Shown: piece by piece, positions 60,946-64,000 of the stretch
Numbering within the stretch: the first letter of the stretch is position 1
How the letters are laid out: each line of letters opens with the position of its first letter
Assembly (NCBI GenBank): GCA_024867545.1
Contig: JANFNE010000043.1
Span: 1-64,000 of the forward strand
Direction of reading: 5' to 3'
Length of the DNA: 64,000 nucleotides
Source: Phytopythium helicoides
Taxonomy: Eukaryota > Oomycota > Peronosporomycetes > Pythiales > Pythiaceae
Position numbers and translations under genes: made by a program
The notes under the pieces: generated by a model
Told to the model about the DNA's origin: nothing
What the model saw: only the letters and a program-made list of their open reading frames with translations
The model's database searches: none

Positions 60946-62463
60946 ATGGCAATCACGTCCCAAGCCCACACCGATGAGGTGTACTCGGAGGTGACGACTC
61001 CGACTAACGGCAACAACGCATTTGACGAAGCTAACAAGGCTGCGGCGCGCCAGCTCAAGCCCAACCCGATTCTGTACTCGAGCATCCTCATTGCGCTACT
61101 GCAGCCCTTTCAGAGTGGCTGGTCCACCTCACAACTCAATCTCTCCCAGTTCAGCGACACCGACGAGTGCAATGCGCGGCCTATCGCCCCCAACACATGC
61201 CTCATGTTCCCAGGACACTCGCACCTCGAGTGGACGTTTGCCAGCAACGCGTGGGTCTTCGGCGGCATGATTGGCAGCCTCTTCTGTGGACACTTCAGCG
61301 ACTTGTGGGGCCGCCGCAAGCTGCTCTTTGTCAACTGCATCATCATGATCATCGGTGCTGCCATCCAGACCCCCGTCTCCAACATTTGGGCATTCGCCGT
61401 CGGCCGTCTCTTCGCCGGCATCGCCTCGGGTGTCGCCACTGGCACACTCGGAGCCTACGTCAACGAGCTCTCGCCACCGCACATGCGCAACATCCTCGGT
61501 CTCGGCCTGCAAATCTCCGTCACCTTCGGCATCGTCTTCCCGGCCATTTGCTTCTTCTTCGCCAACACAAGCAGTGGGTGGCGCTACCTCGCGGGTTTCC
61601 CCGTCATCCTCGCCGTGCTCTTCCTACTACTCGCGCCTGCATTCACCGTCGAGAGCCCCGCGTGGCTGCTCATGAAGAATCGTCGCGAGGAGGCCAAGCA
61701 GGTAATTGCGCGTTTGTACGGCGAGGAGAACGTCTACACTGTGCTCTCATGGCTCGAGACCACCAACAAGCCGAGTGAGGTCGAGCAGGGCAACATGGTC
61801 GTCGCTGAGGAGACTCCATCCGTACTCACCGAGAAGGACTCGCTCTTCTCGCCCAAGTACCGCCTTCAGCTCGCCGCAGCCGTGCTGCTTTCTTGCTCGC
61901 AGCAGCTCTCGGGTATCAATGCCGTCTTCTATTACTCCGGATCCATCTTCAAGTCGGCCGGGATCTCTGACCCGCGCGTCGGCACGCTGATCATCGACTT
62001 CATCAACATTTGGCCTGCTTTCTTCACGGGAGTGCTCGCTGTACGCTTTGGCAACCGCAACATGATTCTGTGGGGCATCGCCGGCATGTTCGTCATGGCC
62101 GTACTCATGACCGTCGCCTTCGTCGTCGATGTCCCGGCGCTCTCCATCGTCTTCACAGCACTCTATGTAATCGCCTTTGGCGTCACACTCGGCCCGCTCG
62201 TCTGGGTGATCACGGCCGATCTGTTCCCGGACTCGGTGCGTGCCACTGCCACATCCATCGGCATCGGATGCAACTGGCTTTGCAACCTCATCGTTGGCGT
62301 CGCCTACCCGTATGTGGCAGACGCGCTTGACGACTGGAGCTACGCGCCGTTTGTGGTGCTGCTCGCCATCTTCTTCCTGCTGTCGCTCAAGCTCGTGCCG
62401 GAGACGTCGGGCAAGACGGCCGAGGAGGTGTTGGCCGAGTTCGAGGAGCGTCGTCGCCGTTAG
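60946..62463 (+). CDS. MFS sugar transporter (sugar porter family), right copy
   Basis: Intact 505-residue sugar porter, almost identical to the left copy, with the same signatures (DLWGRRK, VESPAWLL, QQLSGINAVFYYS, PETSGKT). The N-terminal 45 residues and the C-terminal tail (EEVLAEFEERRRR) are polar and cytoplasmic. The 5' UTR of about 150 nt contains several AACCAACC-type repeats just before the ATG. It is convergent with the complete thioredoxin-like gene, with 187 nt between stop codons. Near-identity of the two coding regions against more divergent flanks indicates either very recent duplication or conversion between arms. Confidence 0.95.
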   Translation: MAITSQAHTDEVYSEVTTPTNGNNAFDEANKAAARQLKPNPILYSSILIALLQPFQSGWSTSQLNLSQFSDTDECNARPIAPNTCLMFPGHSHLEWTFASNAWVFGGMIGSLFCGHFSDLWGRRKLLFVNCIIMIIGAAIQTPVSNIWAFAVGRLFAGIASGVATGTLGAYVNELSPPHMRNILGLGLQISVTFGIVFPAICFFFANTSSGWRYLAGFPVILAVLFLLLAPAFTVESPAWLLMKNRREEAKQVIARLYGEENVYTVLSWLETTNKPSEVEQGNMVVAEETPSVLTEKDSLFSPKYRLQLAAAVLLSCSQQLSGINAVFYYSGSIFKSAGISDPRVGTLIIDFINIWPAFFTGVLAVRFGNRNMILWGIAGMFVMAVLMTVAFVVDVPALSIVFTALYVIAFGVTLGPLVWVITADLFPDSVRATATSIGIGCNWLCNLIVGVAYPYVADALDDWSYAPFVVLLAIFFLLSLKLVPETSGKTAEEVLAEFEERRRR

Positions 62464-62650
62464 GTAGGTCACTAAACCACCACTAGCGTAATACACATGT
62501 TGTGCTTCTCGATCCTCGGTTGTGGACCTTTCCTGACATCTTGGAGATCTCCTCCGAAACGTGACGATCCAAAAGCCGACGTCAAAGTATAAGTGGTCTC
62601 ATTGTTTTTCCTTTTCATTGTGTTACAGACCTTCAGGGAAGCTCAGACCC

Positions 62651-63361
62651 TCACCCCTTCACAAGCGACGGAAACAGAATCGTCGACGTCGCTTTGACCT
62701 CGCTCTCTTCCTTGAGCTCGCGGCGGTGCTGCAGCAGACCAGCAACGTCGTCCCAGAAGAAGTCCTCGCCGTTGCGGCGCACAATTCCTTCGTGGTCGAT
62801 GAACGTCTTGTGAGGCACGCGCTGCACCCCGTACGGCTCGGGGACGTCGTCGGCTGCGCAACCAAAGTGCAGCACGGTAGGTGCCTCGCCATCGCGGAAG
62901 TCACGGCAGACCCGTGCCTTACCCGTGGCCGGGTTGATCTGGTCGAGGAAGGCGAAAGTCGCGCCAATATTCTGGTCGAGATTCACGAGCACAAAGTTTG
63001 CCAGCTTGTGGTGATCGTTCTTGGACCAGGCTTCGAACAGCTCCACCTCAGACACGCACGCGCGACTCCACGTCGCGTAAAAGAGCACAATCGTTGGCAG
63101 CTTAGACGTGCGCACGAGCCCCAACAAGCTGCTGGATTCGCCGGTCTCGAGGTCCACGAGCTTCATGTCGAGCGCCGGCTCATTGCGAAGGCACGACATG
63201 GCTGGATGATCTTGGTCGTGGAGTAGGGTCGCTGCTTCAGCGCCTTCCGTCTCCTGGGCAACGCAACGCTGGACTTGTGAGCAAGGAGTCGCGGCTCTCG
63301 GAATCCGTCGTACTGAACATGCGACTCTTGAAACTCCTCGAAGCTGCTTGATGTGATCCAT
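62651..63361 (-). CDS. Thioredoxin-like (TlpA/nucleoredoxin-type) protein with incomplete active site
   Basis: Start at the ATG at 63361 gives 236 residues; an internal ATG at 63199 gives a shorter form beginning MSCLRNEPALDMK. The thioredoxin fold is indicated by PTIVLFYATWSRAC (strand, active-site loop), by LVNLDQN, and by the cis-proline in VQRVPHKTFIDHEG followed by IVRRNG. The usual WCxxC is WSRAC, so the resolving pair is missing and disulfide reductase activity is unlikely in the standard form. The N-terminal 60 residues are basic with scattered cysteines and may be a targeting peptide. The last third is duplicated at 57527-57696. Confidence 0.82.
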   Translation of the reverse strand: MDHIKQLRGVSRVACSVRRIPRAATPCSQVQRCVAQETEGAEAATLLHDQDHPAMSCLRNEPALDMKLVDLETGESSSLLGLVRTSKLPTIVLFYATWSRACVSEVELFEAWSKNDHHKLANFVLVNLDQNIGATFAFLDQINPATGKARVCRDFRDGEAPTVLHFGCAADDVPEPYGVQRVPHKTFIDHEGIVRRNGEDFFWDDVAGLLQHRRELKEESEVKATSTILFPSLVKG

Positions 63362-63401
63362 GGAGAGGCTACAATGCAATTCAAAATGTCATGCAATTTG
63401 C

Positions 63402-63960
63402 TTATGCAGACGATGTTGAGCCATGACGGCCGCTGTTCGAGAGGCTCAACGCCCGCTGAGAATGCGCACGAAAACGATCAGCGCGATAGCTTTGGCGACG
63501 AGAGGGCGTCGTCTTGCTGCTGAACGACGAGCTCTTGGACAGCGGGTTCTTGCTCTCTGTGAGCTGCTGGATGCGCTGCTGTTGCTTTTCTTTCTCCTCG
63601 AGAACGCGACGCTCTGCGCGAAGTCTTGCTCGCTCCAGCGCGACCATGTCCTTGTAATGGACCAAGTGCGCGTGGCTGCGGCTAGCATTGATGCGCATGC
63701 TGCTGCGGATGGTGCTCTTCATGGTCGAGTCAAGGCGAAAGCCTGCAAAGATCGACTCAATCGGAGGGACATCCGCTTGCTGGAACAGTGCACACTGCTC
63801 AACTCTCGCTATGTCAACGAGGAACTTGTGTTTGCTCGGTTTTCGTCGCCCGCTGGTGCTAGCACTGCACACAGATGCAGCATCGTCGTCGTCCTCCCCA
63901 TTGGCTGTAGCTTCAACTCGACTAAACTGCTCTCGGGCGACTCGAGCTGCTGTTGGTCTA
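63402..63960 (-). CDS. Last exon of an unrecognised coiled-coil protein (5' part outside the window)
   Basis: A minus-strand frame open from just after a TGA near 63962 to the stop at 63402. Acceptor-like sequences (CGATGACGTAG and CCAACAG, preceded by a pyrimidine run) at about 63945-63960 suggest this is an exon rather than a gene start. Visible content: an acidic DDDD patch, a basic RRKPSKHK stretch, a predicted coiled coil (VALERARLRAERRVLEEKEK) and a Ser-rich basic tail. I do not recognise the family. Confidence 0.55.
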
Positions 63961-64000
63961 CGTCATCGGGAAAGAAAATGATCTCCAGCACCTCGCGAAT

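Larger units (their letters stand above)
60777..62821. repeat. Right arm of the large inverted duplication
   Basis: Inverted counterpart of 57527-59635. Homology ends at about 62821, inside the thioredoxin-like gene, which is complete on this side. This arm therefore probably keeps the ancestral arrangement. Confidence 0.9.

Noticed and set aside
1..64000. Transposons, CRISPR arrays or viral genes
   Set aside because: No transposase, integrase or reverse transcriptase motifs, terminal repeats with target duplications, or regularly spaced short repeats were seen; the only large repeats are gene duplications.

Overview
The window looks like nuclear DNA of a plant-associated oomycete (Phytophthora/Pythium type; the genus cannot be fixed from this sequence). 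The basis is a tandem array of AA17-type copper monooxygenases, an elicitin-like gene, a large tandem family of TKL-type transmembrane kinases, introns of only 54-70 nt, and copies of the oomycete core promoter (INR plus flanking FPR, consensus GCTCATTYBNCAWTTT) 40-80 nt upstream of start codons.

Layout. 1-491: N-terminus of an unrecognised secreted or membrane protein on the minus strand. 2036-8395: five tandem AA17 LPMO genes on the plus strand, each with its own INR-like element. 9447-11201: a plus-strand receptor-like kinase (RK1). 11414-12236: a minus-strand protein with two elicitin-like domains and a C-terminal membrane anchor. 13450-43952: twelve minus-strand receptor-like kinases (RK2-RK14 minus none; RK2 to RK14 is thirteen genes, of which RK2 and RK12 are badly disrupted) plus two kinase relics (22985-23060 and 42083-42158). 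44395-45212: a five-exon Josephin deubiquitinase, divergent from 45394-52225, an ASCC3/Slh1-like Ski2-type RNA helicase. 52598-55229: a four-exon choline-transporter-like protein. 55628-57415: a last, disrupted RK (RK15) on the plus strand. 57527-62820: an inverted duplication whose arms each carry a near-identical MFS sugar transporter, with one complete and one truncated copy of a thioredoxin-like gene. 63402-63960: the last exon of an unrecognised coiled-coil protein.

The most interesting structure is the RK array. The ectodomains share an eight-cysteine module with strongly conserved spacing but are otherwise divergent, while the juxtamembrane and kinase parts are almost identical within subgroups at the nucleotide level, with a visible mosaic patch in RK8. 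This is the pattern expected of variable sensors joined to a kinase homogenised by gene conversion. LPMO, elicitin-like and RK genes together suggest a locus for wall attack and surface sensing, but that link is inference.

Caution: many otherwise well-conserved genes, including the probably single-copy helicase (eight breaks), are interrupted by single-base frame breaks, mostly +1 and often in or beside short homopolymers. Residual assembly error is at least as likely as pseudogenisation for most of them. RK12 also carries an in-frame nonsense codon.
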